This document shows, piece by piece, positions 52,133-61,442 of a stretch of 64,000 nt of DNA. Numbering within the stretch: position 1 is the stretch's first letter; the number at the start of each line of letters is the position of its first letter. This DNA comes from Salipiger abyssi. GTDB taxonomy: Bacteria; Pseudomonadota; Alphaproteobacteria; Rhodobacterales; Rhodobacteraceae. A program made the translations under genes and the position numbers. The DNA is taken from assembly GCF_001975705.1 (NCBI RefSeq), contig NZ_CP015093.1:3542501-3606500 (forward strand), in the 5' to 3' direction. The notes below the pieces were generated by a model. That model saw nothing but the letters and a program-made list of their open reading frames with translations, had not been told where the DNA came from and did not search any database.

Positions 52133-52894
52133 ATGGCACGCCGCAAGAAGATCTATGAAGGCAAGGCGAAGATTCTCTATGAAGGCCCCGAACCCGGGAC
52201 CATCGTTCAGTATTTCAAGGACGATGCCACCGCCTTCAACGCCCAGAAGAAGGACGTGATCGAGGGCAAGGGCGTGCTGAACAACCGCCTGTCCGAGTTC
52301 TTCATGACCGGGCTGAACAATATCGGCGTGCCGACGCATTTCCTCAAGCGGCTGAACATGCGCGAGCAGCTGGTGCGCGCCTGCGAGATCGTGCCGCTGG
52401 AGATCATCGTGCGCAACTTCGCCGCCGGCTCGCTGGCCAAGCGGCTGGGGATCGAGGAGGGCACGCCGCTGCCGCGCCCGATCGTGGAATATTGCTACAA
52501 GGACGACAAGCTGGGCGATCCGCTGGTCACCGAGGAGCATATCGCCGCTTTCGGCTGGGCCAGCCAGCAGGACATGGACGACATCCTGAGCCTGGCGCTG
52601 CGCGTCAACGATTACCTCTCGGGGCTGATGTACGGCGTCGGCATCAAGCTCGTCGATTTCAAGATCGAGATCGGCCGGGTCTATGACGGCGATTTCCAGC
52701 GCCTGATCGTGGCCGACGAGATCTCGCCCGACAGCATGCGGCTGTGGGATATCGAGAGCGGGCAGAAGCTCGACAAGGACGTGTTCCGCCGCGATCTGGG
52801 CTCGCTGACCGATGCCTATACCGAGGTGGCGAAGCGGCTGGGCGTGATGCCCAAGCAGGCCACCCATGTGGCCAAGCCGAAGCTCATCAACTGA
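52133..52894 (+). CDS. purC: Phosphoribosylaminoimidazole-succinocarboxamide synthase
   Basis: A 253-residue purine enzyme (SAICAR synthase) that joins CAIR and aspartate. Seen: [52 protein letters not shown] and [19 protein letters not shown] precedes the ATG at 52133; an upstream in-frame ATG would add 21 non-conserved residues. First gene of purC-purS-purQ. Confidence 0.97.
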   Translation: MARRKKIYEGKAKILYEGPEPGTIVQYFKDDATAFNAQKKDVIEGKGVLNNRLSEFFMTGLNNIGVPTHFLKRLNMREQLVRACEIVPLEIIVRNFAAGSLAKRLGIEEGTPLPRPIVEYCYKDDKLGDPLVTEEHIAAFGWASQQDMDDILSLALRVNDYLSGLMYGVGIKLVDFKIEIGRVYDGDFQRLIVADEISPDSMRLWDIESGQKLDKDVFRRDLGSLTDAYTEVAKRLGVMPKQATHVAKPKLIN

Positions 52895-52943
52895 GGCGCC
52901 GCGCCCCCGGGCGGGCGTGGCGTGTGAGTATTTGAAGAAAGAT

Positions 52944-52960
52944 GAAGGGCCGGACCCTTC
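52944..52960 (+). other. Hairpin in the purC-purS gap
   Basis: A 6-bp GAAGGG / CCCTTC stem with a 5-base loop, immediately after an AT-rich stretch (GAGTATTTGAAGAAAGATG) that stands out in the GC-rich surroundings. No T-run follows, so it may tune expression within the operon. Confidence 0.4.
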
Positions 52961-52981
52961 GCAGCGAACGGAGTGGACGCC

Positions 52982-53212
52982 ATGAAGGCACGGGTGCATG
53001 TGATGCTCAAGGACGGCGTGCTCGACCCGCAGGGCGAGGCGGTGAAACACGCGCTGCACGGCATGGGGTTCGATGCGGTCGGCGGTGTGCGCCAGGGCAA
53101 GGTGATCGAGCTCGATCTGGCCGAGGGCACCAGCGAGGCGGATGTGACCGAGATGTGCGAGAAGCTGCTCGCCAATACGGTGATCGAGAGCTATCGCGTG
53201 GAGCTGCTCTGA
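52982..53212 (+). CDS. purS: Phosphoribosylformylglycinamidine synthase subunit PurS
   Basis: A 76-residue subunit that bridges PurL and PurQ in the FGAM synthase complex. Seen: MKARVHVMLKDGVLDPQGEA, HGMGFDAVGGVRQGKVIELD and NTVIESYRVELL. GGAG eight bases before the ATG at 52982 decides against the GTG at 52973. The purQ gene follows 213 bases later, an unusually long gap for this pair; that gap contains a short palindrome GCGCGAT/ATCGCGC (53271-53286) but no gene I can support. Confidence 0.95.
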   Translation: MKARVHVMLKDGVLDPQGEAVKHALHGMGFDAVGGVRQGKVIELDLAEGTSEADVTEMCEKLLANTVIESYRVELL

Positions 53213-53425
53213 GCCTGTTATGAGGGCAGGGCGGGGCCGCCCGGCCGGCAAAGCGCGGGGCCTCGTCGCAGCGCGATTGATCGCGCGGCAAAACGCGGCT
53301 ATGAGCCCGATATCGTCCCGCAGCCCCGCCTGACAGCGGCGGGCCGGGGCGGAACCGGCGGGCGCTCCTCCGGAGGGCCGCCACCAGTGATGCCACCCGC
53401 CGCGCGCGGGAGAGGGAGTGCGCCC

Positions 53426-54094
53426 ATGAAAGCCGCCGTAATCGTCTTCCCCGGATCCAATTGCGACCGCGATCTTGCCGAGGGGTTCCGCAAGGCGGGG
53501 CTCAATGTGCAGATGGTCTGGCACAAGGACACGGCGCTGCCGGAGGGCATCGACATCGTCGGCATTCCCGGCGGCTTTTCCTTTGGCGATTACCTGCGCT
53601 GCGGCGCCATCGCGGCGAACTCGCCGATCTGCCACGAGGTCAAGGCGCATGCGGAACGCGGCGGTTATGTGCTGGGGATCTGCAACGGCTTTCAGGTGCT
53701 GACCGAGACCAAGATCCTGCCCGGCGCGCTGCTGCGCAACGCCAATCTGAAATATATCTGCCGGACGGTGGGGCTGAGCGTGGCGGAGAGCCAGTCGGTC
53801 TTTACCCGCGGCTACGAGGCCGGCGAGACGATCCGCATCCCCATTGCGCATCACGACGGCAATTACACCGCAGACGCCGCGACGCTGGACATGCTCGAGA
53901 GCGAGGGCCGCGTCGCCTTCCGCTATACCGACAACCCCAATGGCGCCGACCGCGACATCGCGGGCATCCTCTCGGCCAACCGCCGGGTGCTGGGGATGAT
54001 GCCGCATCCGGAGCGCGCCTGCGAACCGGCGCAGGGCAACGAGGACGGTGCGCGTCTTTTCGCCCATCTGACCGATGTGCTGGCCGAGGCCTGA
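53426..54094 (+). CDS. purQ: Phosphoribosylformylglycinamidine synthase subunit PurQ
   Basis: A 222-residue glutaminase subunit that supplies ammonia to PurL. The class I amidotransferase triad is visible: the nucleophile Cys in [11 protein letters not shown] and the His-Glu pair in [11 protein letters not shown]. It starts [31 protein letters not shown] lies before the ATG at 53426. Confidence 0.96.
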   Translation: MKAAVIVFPGSNCDRDLAEGFRKAGLNVQMVWHKDTALPEGIDIVGIPGGFSFGDYLRCGAIAANSPICHEVKAHAERGGYVLGICNGFQVLTETKILPGALLRNANLKYICRTVGLSVAESQSVFTRGYEAGETIRIPIAHHDGNYTADAATLDMLESEGRVAFRYTDNPNGADRDIAGILSANRRVLGMMPHPERACEPAQGNEDGARLFAHLTDVLAEA

Positions 54095-54131
54095 CTTGAG
54101 CGCCTGAGCGCAGCCGCGTACTCTGCGCCCC

Positions 54132-55898
54132 ATGTCTGAGGGTGTGACAAAGACGGAACGGGGCAACCGGCGCTCGGGGCCGCTGAGCTGGCGGGTCCGG
54201 CTGGCGCTTGTCCTGCTCATCGTGCTGGCGGTGAGCACGGTCTGGGTCACCAATGTGCTGCTCACCGACCGCTTCACCGAATCCACCCGCAACCGGGCCG
54301 AGCTGCGGCTGGCGCTCTATTCCGGCAATATCCTGTCGGAGCTGCGCCGCAACGCCATCGTGCCGCAGCTTCTGGCCCGCGACCCGGCGCTGATCGGGGC
54401 GCTGAACTCCGCCGATTTCAGCCAGTCCTCGCAGCGCCTGATCTCCTATGTGGACGAGATCGGCGCCGCCTCGCTGATGCTGCTCGACCGCGACGGGCGC
54501 ACCGTGGCCGCGACCGACCGCAACCGGCTGGGCGAGCAGCACCGCAACGCGCCGCATTTCGTCGATGCGCTGCGTTCGAACACCACGGTCTTTACCACAC
54601 AGCCGCGCGAGGCGGGGGGCTATTCCTTTACCTATAGCCGCCGGGTGGAGAGCCAGAACACCGTGATCGGGGTGATCGTGGTCGAGGTGGATCTCGCCAA
54701 GTTCGAACGCGCCTGGTCGGGCATCACCGATGCGGTCTCGGTGCTGAACTCCGAGGGCACGATCATTCTCGCGACCGAACCGCGCTGGCGCGGCCGCACC
54801 ATGGAGGAGGCGCTGGTCCGGCAATCGCCGGAAAGCGCCATCGAACGCGCCATCAAGGCCACCGCCGACTGGACCGCGCTGCCGCCCGACGCCTATCTGC
54901 GCGGCGAGGCGGTGATGCGGGTCGACGGGCGTATCCCGTTCCGCGGCTGGACCATGGCGACCTTCACCACCTATGCCTCGGTGCGCGAAAAGGTGAACGC
55001 GGTGCTGGCGCTGGAGATCATGGGCTTTGCGCTGCTGGCGGCGCTGGCCTTTTACGCGCTCAGTCGCAAGACCGCGCTGCGCATGGCGCTGTTTCAGCGG
55101 GAATCGGCGGAGCTGCGGCGTCTGAATGCCCGGCTCCAGCGCGAGATTGCCGAGCGCGAGAAGGTGCAGAAGGATCTCGCCTCCGCCGAGCAGACGCTGG
55201 AGCAGAGCTCCAAGCTCGCAGCGCTCGGCGAGATGTCGGCGGCGGTGAGCCATGAGCTGAACCAGCCGCTGGCGGCGATGAAGACCTATCTCGCCGGCGC
55301 GCGGCTGCTGTTGCGCCGCAACCGGCCCGAGGAGGCGATGACCGCCTTTCACCGCATCGACGACCTGATCGAGCGCATGGGCGCCATCACCCGGCAGCTC
55401 AAGAGCTATGCCCGCAAGGGACAGGATCAGCTCAGCCCGGTGGATATGGGCGAGGCGCTGGCCTCGGCGCTGTCGATGATGGAGCCGCAGCTCAAGGCGC
55501 GGCGGGTGCGGATCTCCAAGATCCTGCCGGATGAGCCGGTGCGGGTGATGGGCGACCGGATGCGCATTGAGCAGGTTCTGGTGAACCTGCTGCGCAACGC
55601 GCTCGACGCCACCAAATCGGTGGCCAATCCCGAGATCGAGATCCTCCTGGCCTCCGGCGAGACGGCGACGCTTTCGGTGCGCGACAATGGCCACGGGATC
55701 GAGGATTTCGACGCGCTCTTCGAGCCGTTCTACACCACCAAGCAGCCCGGCGACGGCACCGGTCTGGGGCTGGCCATCAGCTCCGGCATCGTCGCGGATC
55801 TGGGCGGCAGACTGACTGCGCGGAACGGTGCCGAGGGTGGGGCTGTTTTCGAGATGCAGCTTCCTATCTTGAATGAAAGCCCGCAGGCTGCGGAATAG
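54132..55898 (+). CDS. dctB: C4-dicarboxylate sensor histidine kinase DctB
   Basis: A 588-residue membrane kinase. TM1 at about 22-45, a large periplasmic dCache domain (about 46-295) with MLLDRDGRTVAATDRNRLGE, TM2 at about 297-315, a coiled coil (about 320-360), HisKA with AAVSHELNQPLAAMKTYL and a HATPase with NLLRNALDATK, DNGHGI and GTGLGLAIS. This matches DctB, which senses C4-dicarboxylates. It is followed by dctD after 46 bases; no dctA or dctPQM transporter gene is in view. Confidence 0.93.
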   Translation: MSEGVTKTERGNRRSGPLSWRVRLALVLLIVLAVSTVWVTNVLLTDRFTESTRNRAELRLALYSGNILSELRRNAIVPQLLARDPALIGALNSADFSQSSQRLISYVDEIGAASLMLLDRDGRTVAATDRNRLGEQHRNAPHFVDALRSNTTVFTTQPREAGGYSFTYSRRVESQNTVIGVIVVEVDLAKFERAWSGITDAVSVLNSEGTIILATEPRWRGRTMEEALVRQSPESAIERAIKATADWTALPPDAYLRGEAVMRVDGRIPFRGWTMATFTTYASVREKVNAVLALEIMGFALLAALAFYALSRKTALRMALFQRESAELRRLNARLQREIAEREKVQKDLASAEQTLEQSSKLAALGEMSAAVSHELNQPLAAMKTYLAGARLLLRRNRPEEAMTAFHRIDDLIERMGAITRQLKSYARKGQDQLSPVDMGEALASALSMMEPQLKARRVRISKILPDEPVRVMGDRMRIEQVLVNLLRNALDATKSVANPEIEILLASGETATLSVRDNGHGIEDFDALFEPFYTTKQPGDGTGLGLAISSGIVADLGGRLTARNGAEGGAVFEMQLPILNESPQAAE

Positions 55899-55944
55899 CC
55901 CGGCGGGACAAGCCGAAGGCAGAAGAAAAAGGCGAAAGACCAAA

Positions 55945-57279
55945 ATGACAAAAGCCATGAAAATCGCCATCGTCGACGACGAGAAAGACATGCGCCAGTC
56001 GATCAGCCAGTGGCTGGCGCTGTCGGGATACGATACCGAGGCTTATGCCAGCGCCGAGGAGGCGCTTGGGGCGCTCGGGGCCGATTACCCAGGGATCGTG
56101 ATCTCGGATATCAAGATGCCGGGGATGGACGGCATCCAGTTCCTGAAAAAGCTCATGGGCAATGACAGCGCGCTGCCGGTGATCATGATCACCGGCCATG
56201 GCGATGTGCCGATGGCGGTGGAGGCGATGCGCATCGGCGCCTTTGACTTCCTCGAAAAGCCCTTCAACCCCGACCGCATGTCGGAGCTGGCCAAGAAGGC
56301 CACCAATGCACGCCGGCTTACGCTCGACAACCGGGCGCTGCGCAAGGAGCTCTCGGACGGCTCGCAGATCATGTCCAAGCTCATCGGCCAGAGCCCGGCG
56401 ATGGAGCGGCTGCGCGAGGATGTGCTGGATCTGGGCCAGGCCGACGGCCATGTGCTGATCGACGGCGAGACCGGCACCGGCAAGACGCTGATCGCCCATG
56501 CGCTGCATGCGGTCGGCTCGCGCGCGGGCAAGAAATTCGTGCTGATCTCCTGCGCGGCGATGGACGAGGACGCGCTGATGCGGCGGCTCTTCGGCCCGAT
56601 GCAGCCCGACGAGACGCGGCTGCCGGCCATCGAGGAGGCGCGCGGCGGCACGCTGGTGCTGGAGGATATCGAGGCGCTGTCGGATTCCGCGCAGGCGCGG
56701 CTGCTCTCGGTGATCAACGATCAGGGCACGCCGCCGGAAACCCGCATCGTGGCGATCTGCAACCTTCAGGACGAGGGCAATACCTGCGAAAGCAAGCTGC
56801 GCCCGGATCTCTATTTCCGCCTCGCGGCGCTCAAGATCACCGTGCCGCCGCTGCGCGCGCGCGGCGAGGACATCCTGACGCTCTTCACCCGGCTTTCCGA
56901 GCAATATGCCGACGAATACGGCTGCGACGCGCCCAAGGTCTCGGCGCAGGAGGCGGCGCAGCTCCTGCAAGCGCCATGGCCGGGCAATGTGCGCCAGCTC
57001 ATCAACCTCGCCGAACGCGCGGTGCTTCAATCGCGGCGCGGGCAGGGCACCATCGCCTCGCTGCTGATGAGCGATCACGAGGAGATGCAGCCGGTCATGA
57101 CCACCGAGGGCAAGCCGCTGAAGGAATATGTCGAGGCGTTCGAGCGCATGCTGATCGACAACACCATGCGGCGGCACAAGGGCTCGATCTCGGCGGTGAT
57201 GGACGAGCTCTGCCTGCCGCGCCGGACGCTCAACGAGAAGATGGCGAAATACGGGCTTCAGCGCGCCGATTACATCTGA
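55945..57279 (+). CDS. dctD: DctD-like response regulator lacking the GAFTGA loop
   Basis: A 444-residue NtrC-family regulator. Receiver domain (5-120) with phospho-Asp D55 in VISDIKMPGMDG and K105; AAA+ domain (about 145-380) with Walker A GETGTGKT at 174-181; Fis-type helix-turn-helix at the end (GSISAVMDELCLPRRTLNEK). The GAFTGA loop, which normally follows ELFG and contacts sigma-54, is absent: after LFG (215-217) comes PMQPDETRLPAIEEARGGTL. The Walker B acids read LVLED instead of LFLDE. It pairs with DctB. Activation of sigma-54 promoters is therefore doubtful; a sigma-70-type or repressor mode is plausible. Confidence 0.9.
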   Translation: MTKAMKIAIVDDEKDMRQSISQWLALSGYDTEAYASAEEALGALGADYPGIVISDIKMPGMDGIQFLKKLMGNDSALPVIMITGHGDVPMAVEAMRIGAFDFLEKPFNPDRMSELAKKATNARRLTLDNRALRKELSDGSQIMSKLIGQSPAMERLREDVLDLGQADGHVLIDGETGTGKTLIAHALHAVGSRAGKKFVLISCAAMDEDALMRRLFGPMQPDETRLPAIEEARGGTLVLEDIEALSDSAQARLLSVINDQGTPPETRIVAICNLQDEGNTCESKLRPDLYFRLAALKITVPPLRARGEDILTLFTRLSEQYADEYGCDAPKVSAQEAAQLLQAPWPGNVRQLINLAERAVLQSRRGQGTIASLLMSDHEEMQPVMTTEGKPLKEYVEAFERMLIDNTMRRHKGSISAVMDELCLPRRTLNEKMAKYGLQRADYI

Positions 57280-57411
57280 GCGCGTTCTCTGTCGCAGGAT
57301 TGTGCCGGAACCGTCACGGAATCGATTCCGGGGATCTCTAGCGTAAGGGCCAGGCCGGGCCGGCATCGTCCCGGTCCGCCGCCGCTATCCGCTTTCAGAG
57401 AGATCTTCGCC

Positions 57412-57513
57412 ATGATGATCATCGACCCGTTCCGCTTCGTCCTCGCCTGCTGTTTCCTGCCGGCGAGGAACGGCATGCTGGCCCATCTGCTGCGCGGCAA
57501 GCGCGTTTATTGA
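57412..57513 (+). CDS. Possible 33-residue small protein
   Basis: ATG at 57412 opens a short frame MMIIDPFRFVLACCFLPARN ending RGKRVY. A weak AGAGAG stands upstream. It is hydrophobic in the middle with a basic end, so it could be a small membrane peptide, but nothing beyond frame and position supports it. The 132-base stretch between dctD and this frame contains a perfect 14-bp palindrome, CGGAATCGATTCCG (57317-57330). Confidence 0.3.
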   Translation: MMIIDPFRFVLACCFLPARNGMLAHLLRGKRVY

Positions 57514-57525
57514 TATGTGATGAGC

Positions 57526-57544
57526 GGTGGGCAGATTGCCCACC
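57526..57544. repeat. REP-type hairpin, relative of the element at 5693
   Basis: Stem GGTGGGCA / TGCCCACC with a 3-base loop, followed by CTGC; it matches the arms of the 257-bp element in nearly all positions including flanks (CGGTGGGCAGA...TTGCCCACCCT). A second, GC-rich weak palindrome with GATCCGGGG follows at 57561-57576. The rest of the 57280-57606 gap has no clear feature. Confidence 0.75.
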
Positions 57545-57606
57545 CTGCAGGCCGCCCGCCCTGGACGTGATCCGGGGCCTCTGCGGTCAGGCCGGGCGCA
57601 CCGGTC

Positions 57607-60213
57607 TCACAATCCGCCCGGACGCTGCCCTTCCAGCCGCAGCGCGGTGCCGCCGAGATCGCGAAAGGCGCGCTGGCGGCAGGTCAGCACGAGGATCTGT
57701 AGATCGCCCGCCTGACGGTGCAGCGCGTCGAACATGCGCTCGATCCGGTCGTCATCGGTAAAGACCAGCGCGTCGTCGAGGATCACCGGCGCCGGGCGTC
57801 CCGCCGCCGAGAGCATGCGCGCAAAGGCCAGCCGGACCAGCAGGGCAAGCTGCTCCTGCGTGCCGCCGGAGAGGATATCCACCGGCTCTTCGGCGCCGGC
57901 GCGGATCAGCGCGTGCGGCAGCAGCGTGTCCTGGCCCCAGGTCAGCTCCGCCTCGGGCCAGAGCAGTTGCAGGAGCGGTTTCAGCTCGGTGGCGACCGGG
58001 GTGAAATAGCGCTCGCGCGCGTCGTTGCGGGCGGATTCGAGCGCGGATTCGAGACGGCTCAGCACGGCAACCTCATGGGCGATGCGGTCGCGGTCGTCGC
58101 GCGCGGTGGCAAGCGCCTGCTCGGTCTCGGCCAGCCGCTCCTCCACCGCCTCGCCGGAGCCGCGCGCGATGCGCTCATCGAGCGTGGCGAGCAGCGGGGT
58201 CAGCCGGGCGATCTCGTCACGGGCGCGTGTGTCGACCGATTGCGCCCGTTGCAGCGCAGCCCGGGCGGAGGCCATGTCGGGGGCGTTGCGCGCGGTCTCG
58301 TCGCGCTGCGCCTCGGCGGCATCGCAGGCGGCGAGCGCCCGTTGCAGTGCCTCAGTGAGGGCGTCTTCTCCGGTTTCGCCGGCGCGACTCTGCGCCTCGG
58401 TGGCGCGCCGGAGGCGGTCGCGCAGACCGGCGAGCGCCGCGGCCTGTTTCGCGGCCTCGGCGCGGGCATCGGCGAGCCGTTCGGCGGCGCTGTCGCGCTG
58501 CGCCTGCGCCAGCTTGGCCGCGTCCTGCGCGGCGCGCAGCGCGGCCTCGGTTTCGGAGGGGTCGGCGGCGGGGCCGTCATCGTCCGGGGCCGGGATGCGG
58601 GCGAGAGCGGCGCGCAGCGGGTCGAGCCCCTCGGGCGCGAGGCTGCGGAACACCGCCTGCGCCGAGTCGAAATTCTGGCTGGCCTCCGCGCGCGTCTCGG
58701 CCGCCCTGCGGGCGTTCTCGACGCTCTCCACTTCCAGCGCATCGAGCGCCTTGCGCAGGGCTGTTTCGGCGCGCTCCAGCCCGCCGACATTGGCGCTGCC
58801 GTCACCGGGCTGGATGTCGAGCGTGCCGATGCCCTCGATTTCCAGCCGCTGCGAGCGGGTCAGGGGCAGGGGCATACCATCGGGCAGCGGTTCGCCATCG
58901 CGGCGCACCGTGCCGGCCTTGCCCGGCGCGTACTGCATGCTGATCCGCGTCGCGGTGGCGTCACGGGCGGCGAGGGCGGCAGCGCGCTCGGCGACCAGCG
59001 CCTCGATCCGCCGCAGGGCGGCGGCGTCAGGGCCGTTGCGCATGGCGCCGCTTGCCGTCTCCATGGTGGCGCGGGCCTGCTCGGCGCGGGCGATGCGGTC
59101 CGCCAGCTCGTGGCGCCGTTCGGCCCCCTCGCGGGCGGCCTGCGCGCGCTCGGCGCGGCGATGCGCGTCCGCGGCCATGGTCAGCGCGGCCTGTGCCGTC
59201 TCAAGTGCGGTATCGGCGGCGTCCTTGTCCTTTTGCCGCGCCGCCTGTGTCTCCGCGGCGGTCGCTGCGCTGGCTTCGGTCTCCGACACCAGCGCGCCCG
59301 CCTCCTTTGCCTCCTGGGCTGCGGCGCGGAACCGCTCCAGCCGGTCGCGTGCGGTGCCCAGGGTGAGCTGCGCCGTCTCCAGCCGGCGGTTGGCAGTCTC
59401 CAGCGCCTCCGCATGGCGCTCCGCTTGGCGCATGGCCTCGCGCGCGCTCTCCAGCCGCGCCTGTCGTGCCGCCACCGCGTCGGGATCCTCCAGCTCGGCC
59501 AGCGCGCGGCGCGAACGGCTGCGCTCCGCCAGCGCCTCGTGCAACGCGTCCACGGTGGTGGAGAGCGCCGCCTGCTCCGCCTCCAGCGCCGCCACCGCGT
59601 CCTGCGCCTCTTTCCAGGGGCCGCGCGGGCGGCGGGTCTTGCCGCTGGCATAGCGCTCCAGCTCCTCGCGGCAGCGCGCCAGCGCCATATCCATGCGCCG
59701 CCCGCCGGTCATCGCCTCGACCTCCTCGCCGATCGAGGACATCAGGTCGCGCCGCGCCTCCAGCGCCGCCTTCTGCTCGCGCGTGCTGCCGCCGCCGAGA
59801 TCGGTCACCCCTTGGCGCACCCAGATCAGGCCGGACGGCCCGCCCTCGGGACCGCCGAGCAGATCGGCAATCCAGGCCTCGGCGGCGTCGGACTGCGCCA
59901 CGAGGCGCTCGCCCTGATGCACGGTTGCCATGGCTTTGGAAAACCAGCGCTTGGCGATGGTGAAGCGGCCCGCCTCGGTCTCCACCTCGACCGCGATCTC
60001 GGGCGCGCCGCCGGCATGCGGGCGCAGCGACGAGACCTCCTTGTCGCGCGAACCGTGTGGCTTGAAGAACAGCGCCTGAAGCGCATCGAAGAGCGTGGAT
60101 TTTCCCGACTCGTTGGGCTCGCTCAGCACGTTGAGCCCGTCGGCGATGCCCTCGACCGTCACCGGCGTGGTGAAGCGGCGGACGTTTTCCAGTCGGATGG
60201 CGCGCAGTCTCAT
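57607..60213 (-). CDS. SbcC/YhaN-type SMC-like ATPase
   Basis: An 868-residue ABC-class ATPase. The N-terminal ATPase half has the P-loop NESGKST at 34-40, then a long Ala/Glu/Arg-rich coiled coil (about 165-750) with a non-helical insertion in the middle (about 420-480), and the C-terminal half with signature LSGGTQEQLALLVRLAFARM and Walker B PVILDDAL, then D-loop VFTDDDR. The coiled coil has no CxxC zinc hook that I can see. It overlaps the nuclease-like gene upstream by four bases; together they form an SbcCD/YhaNO-like DNA end-processing pair. Confidence 0.88.
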   Translation of the reverse strand: MRLRAIRLENVRRFTTPVTVEGIADGLNVLSEPNESGKSTLFDALQALFFKPHGSRDKEVSSLRPHAGGAPEIAVEVETEAGRFTIAKRWFSKAMATVHQGERLVAQSDAAEAWIADLLGGPEGGPSGLIWVRQGVTDLGGGSTREQKAALEARRDLMSSIGEEVEAMTGGRRMDMALARCREELERYASGKTRRPRGPWKEAQDAVAALEAEQAALSTTVDALHEALAERSRSRRALAELEDPDAVAARQARLESAREAMRQAERHAEALETANRRLETAQLTLGTARDRLERFRAAAQEAKEAGALVSETEASAATAAETQAARQKDKDAADTALETAQAALTMAADAHRRAERAQAAREGAERRHELADRIARAEQARATMETASGAMRNGPDAAALRRIEALVAERAAALAARDATATRISMQYAPGKAGTVRRDGEPLPDGMPLPLTRSQRLEIEGIGTLDIQPGDGSANVGGLERAETALRKALDALEVESVENARRAAETRAEASQNFDSAQAVFRSLAPEGLDPLRAALARIPAPDDDGPAADPSETEAALRAAQDAAKLAQAQRDSAAERLADARAEAAKQAAALAGLRDRLRRATEAQSRAGETGEDALTEALQRALAACDAAEAQRDETARNAPDMASARAALQRAQSVDTRARDEIARLTPLLATLDERIARGSGEAVEERLAETEQALATARDDRDRIAHEVAVLSRLESALESARNDARERYFTPVATELKPLLQLLWPEAELTWGQDTLLPHALIRAGAEEPVDILSGGTQEQLALLVRLAFARMLSAAGRPAPVILDDALVFTDDDRIERMFDALHRQAGDLQILVLTCRQRAFRDLGGTALRLEGQRPGGL

Positions 60214-61340
60214 GGTTCGCCCTCGCGCATATAGGCGTAGAGCCGGACCAGCGCGTCACCCGCGACGCGGCGCTCGGCCTCGGCGCGGGCCGGATCCTCG
60301 GCCTCGTCCTGCAGGGCATTGGCGGCGAGGCGCAGCGCGCCGGCATGGTCGATCTCGTCGAGATCGGCGGCATCGTATTGCGTGCCGAGCGCATCGCTGC
60401 GCAGCTCGAAATGGGCGAATTCCGGACCGAGCCGCGCCACCGCCCGGCGCAGCGCCAACTGATCGGAGAGCCCGGCCCAGCCATCGGCCACGACGCGCAG
60501 CAGGATGTCGCGCCGCCCGCGCGCCGGCAGCAGCGCCTCGAGCGCCGCGCCCGCATCCTGACGCGGATGCAGGGTGAGCGCGGCCTCCTCCCAGAGAAAG
60601 GCGCCGGTCTCGATCTCGCGCAGCTGCGGCGTGGCGCCGGGGCCGTCGAGCGCCACGCTCAGGCAGACGCCCCGGCGGTTGTGCTTGAAGCGGTCCTGCT
60701 CGGGCGTGCCGGGATATTGGGTGCGCGCAGAGACCGCCATGCGCCCATGCCAGTCGCCGAGCGCCAGATAGTCGAGCCGGGCGCTGCGCTCGCGATCCGG
60801 CGCGATGGCGCCGCCGCTCTCGGTGAAATCGGTGATGCCGCCATGGGCGAGCGCGATGCGTAGATCGCCTTCGGGGCTCTCCATCGCCGGCAGGGAGGCC
60901 GTCGGGTCGCTGCCGGTGGCGCGCCAGGCGACCGGGCAGGGCAGCAGCGTGGCGCCCGGGGCGAGCGGTACCGGCGCCGCCTCGGTCAGGGCGCGGAGAT
61001 TGCCGGGGGCATCGCGGCGCAGCGTTTCCCAGAGCGGCTCGGCATCACGGAGGTTGTCGTGGTTTCCGGGCAGCAGCCACCAGGTGATCTCCGCCGCCTC
61101 ACCCATGGCGGCGAGGCTCTGGCGGATCAGCGTCGGCGAGGGGGTGGCGGTGTCGAACGTGTCGCCGGCGAGCAGGATATGCGCCGCGCCCTCGGCCCGG
61201 GCCGCGTCGGCCAGCCGCGCGATGGCGGCGTGACGCGCCTCCATCAGGCGGCCACGGATATTGCCGTCGGGCGGCTCGGGGATATTGGCGAAGGTCCGGC
61301 CGAGATGCAGATCGGAGCTGTGCAGGAAGCGGAGTGTCAT
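60210..61340 (-). CDS. SbcD/YhaO-type metallophosphoesterase
   Basis: A 376-residue calcineurin-like phosphoesterase, presumed DNA nuclease partner of the SMC-like ATPase. The five metal motifs are visible: DLHLGR (about 10), AGDTFD, LPGNHDN, ALAHGG and LGDWHGR. A C-terminal part of about 150 residues probably caps the active site and binds the ATPase. The ATG at 61340 is chosen because MTLRFLHSSDLHLG begins the fold. Confidence 0.88.
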   Translation of the reverse strand: MTLRFLHSSDLHLGRTFANIPEPPDGNIRGRLMEARHAAIARLADAARAEGAAHILLAGDTFDTATPSPTLIRQSLAAMGEAAEITWWLLPGNHDNLRDAEPLWETLRRDAPGNLRALTEAAPVPLAPGATLLPCPVAWRATGSDPTASLPAMESPEGDLRIALAHGGITDFTESGGAIAPDRERSARLDYLALGDWHGRMAVSARTQYPGTPEQDRFKHNRRGVCLSVALDGPGATPQLREIETGAFLWEEAALTLHPRQDAGAALEALLPARGRRDILLRVVADGWAGLSDQLALRRAVARLGPEFAHFELRSDALGTQYDAADLDEIDHAGALRLAANALQDEAEDPARAEAERRVAGDALVRLYAYMREGEP

Positions 61341-61442
61341 GACGGCCCAATCTGTGCCCGTCCGCCGGGCGCTTGGCAAGGGCGCGCCACGTCGCGCAAC
61401 AGCGGTACTGTGTGCAGGCGAAATCGGACCGGGCGGGGGGAT

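Noticed and set aside
53220..53333. Short frame of 37 codons between purS and purQ
   Set aside because: No ribosome site, Arg/Ala/Gly-rich as expected from GC-rich noncoding DNA.
51974..54292. Minus-strand frame extending the zeta gene upstream across purC, purS and purQ
   Set aside because: Only 51659-51973 encodes the recognised protein, with its own ribosome site; the rest is shadow of the pur genes.
57718..60234. Long plus-strand open frame (838 codons) opposite the SbcC-like gene
   Set aside because: It is the complement of a well-supported coding gene with high GC at third positions; the product is His/Arg/Gln-rich with no domain.
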